From contig NZ_JADG01000008.1 of the NCBI RefSeq assembly GCF_000518265.1, positions 1 to 64,000 of the forward strand: a DNA stretch of 64,000 nt. Reading direction: 5' to 3'. Positions 63,158-64,000 of the stretch are shown in pieces (positions within the stretch are counted from its first letter, which is position 1; each line of letters opens with the position of its first letter). Source of the stretch: Actinomadura oligospora ATCC 43269. Its GTDB lineage: Bacteria; Actinomycetota; Actinomycetes; Streptosporangiales; Streptosporangiaceae. The notes under the pieces were generated by a model. The model searched no databases. It was not told the origin of the DNA and saw only the letters and a program-made list of their open reading frames with translations. Both the position numbers and the translations under genes were made by a program.

Positions 63158-63964
63158 TCAGCCGGCTTCTTCTTGGAGTTCGGTGGGGGGTGGGGTGGCT
63201 TGGCGGAGTTTGTCTTGGAGGAGCTGGAGGCCTTCCATGCCGTCCAGGGAGAGGGCGGCGAGTTCGTCCAGGGAGATGAGGGGCTGGTTGCGGAGTGGGG
63301 GTTGCCAGCCCTCTTCTGGGGTGTGGCTGCGGAGGACCTTGGCGGGGACGCCGCCGATGACGGAGTGGTCGGGGAACTCGCCGCGGACCACCGCGCCGCC
63401 CGCGACGGCGACGTTCCGGCCGAGTCTGGTGCCGGGGAGGATGATCGCGCCGGTGCCGATCCAGCAGCCGGTGCCGATGACGACCGGGTTGTTCTCCGGC
63501 CACTGGCGGCCCACGGGCATGTCGAGGTCCGCGTAGGTGTGGTTCTGGTCGGTGATGTAGACGTTCGGGCCGGTGAAGACGTCGTCGCCGATCTCGATCG
63601 ACTGGTGGCCGACGATGTGGGTGCCCCGGCCCAGCGAGCAGCCCCTGCCGATCTTCACGATGACGTCCGGGCCGAGGTCCAGGCCGGGGACGAAACCGGC
63701 GGAGATCGTCACGTGGGTGCCGACGAGGGTGTGGGAGCCGATGGAGATCCACGGCTCCCCGTAGATCGCGCCGGACGGGAAGCCGATGCACACGCCCTCA
63801 CCGAGGTGGGCGAAGCGGCGTCGGCCCGGCGTCTCGGGGGTGATCTCGCCGTGCCGCTGGATCCACTCCCAGCCCCTGTGCACGGCCAGGTGCAGGCCCT
63901 GCCGGGCTCTGCGCTTGAGGAGCCCGGTGAGCTGCTGCCCCAGCGGACGCGATGTCGGCGACAT
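63158..63964 (-). CDS. Left-handed beta-helix acyltransferase (WcaF/hexapeptide family)
   Basis: 268 aa. Hexapeptide-repeat region from about 65 to 205: ISIGSHTLVGTHVTISAG, KIGRGCSLGRGTHIVG, IGTGCWIGTGAIILPGTRLG and VIGGVPAKVLR. This is the typical trimeric O- or N-acetyltransferase fold using acetyl-CoA. The active His is likely in QNHTYAD. Sugar or antibiotic substrate unknown. Ends at the right edge region of the window but is complete. Confidence 0.9.
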   Translation of the reverse strand: MSPTSRPLGQQLTGLLKRRARQGLHLAVHRGWEWIQRHGEITPETPGRRRFAHLGEGVCIGFPSGAIYGEPWISIGSHTLVGTHVTISAGFVPGLDLGPDVIVKIGRGCSLGRGTHIVGHQSIEIGDDVFTGPNVYITDQNHTYADLDMPVGRQWPENNPVVIGTGCWIGTGAIILPGTRLGRNVAVAGGAVVRGEFPDHSVIGGVPAKVLRSHTPEEGWQPPLRNQPLISLDELAALSLDGMEGLQLLQDKLRQATPPPTELQEEAG

Positions 63965-64000
63965 GGCGCCACCGTACCGGTTGGTAGTAACCCCAAGGTC

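Overview
The window is high-GC DNA with strong C/G preference at third codon positions, typical of an actinomycete. DUF574-type methyltransferases, an ECF41 sigma factor, a CsoR-type copper locus and a subtilisin-inhibitor-like lipoprotein support Actinomycetota. The gene mix and the repeat-rich intergenic DNA would fit an Actinomadura-like (Thermomonosporaceae) genome, but that family-level guess is an inference. No rRNA, tRNA, CRISPR array or insertion sequence was recognised.

Layout. 0-7.5 kb: orphan PAS-GAF-PAS histidine kinase, a TPP-riboswitch-controlled CytX-type HMP transporter, a rhodanese, an SSI-like lipoprotein and an Fpg/Nei DNA glycosylase. 7.7-11.5 kb: copper operon (copZ, secreted His/Gly-rich protein, copA) behind two CsoR-like palindromes. 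11.8-35.4 kb: large surface-polysaccharide locus. Its left arm is a tightly coupled plus-strand operon: C-methyltransferase, nucleotidyltransferase, PIG-L deacetylase, epimerase, DUF4910 aminopeptidase-like protein, an unrecognised duplicated-domain protein, flippase, glycosyltransferase, two Wzz-like proteins and an O-antigen-ligase-like polymerase. Its right arm holds a beta-helix lipoprotein, PAP2 phosphatase, RmlC-like epimerase, glycosyltransferases, an acyltransferase, a NodB deacetylase and the initiating polyprenyl-phosphate sugar transferase. 35.4-37.8 kb: TenA, a methyltransferase and a flavin-binding protein.

37.8-50.2 kb looks like a conflict (defence) island with two divergent operons. 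The minus-strand operon encodes a DUF4407 membrane protein, a zinc-ribbon/vWA-like protein, a P-loop GTPase and a large GAP1-like protein. The plus-strand operon encodes an EACC1-like small protein, a single polypeptide joining a caspase-like peptidase, an SRA/YDG modified-base reader and an HNH nuclease, and then a NERD-domain UvrD-like helicase. The caspase-SRA-HNH fusion with its neighbours is the most interesting item in the window: it suggests sensing of modified DNA coupled to both DNA cleavage and proteolysis.

50.2-64 kb: DUF574 methyltransferase, NAD-dependent epimerase, a small P-loop kinase, an ECF41 sigma factor next to an NDH-2-like flavoprotein behind a perfect Crp-type palindrome, a secreted DUF11-like protein, a GlxA-type regulator divergent from a rhodanese, a DEAD-box helicase with a long RG-rich tail, and a LbH acyltransferase.

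Most long intergenic gaps are filled with short tandem or degenerate GC-rich repeats, each with its own unit (14, 20, 22, about 36, about 97 bp). These create many long spurious open frames. Four perfect DnaA boxes lie in intergenic gaps.
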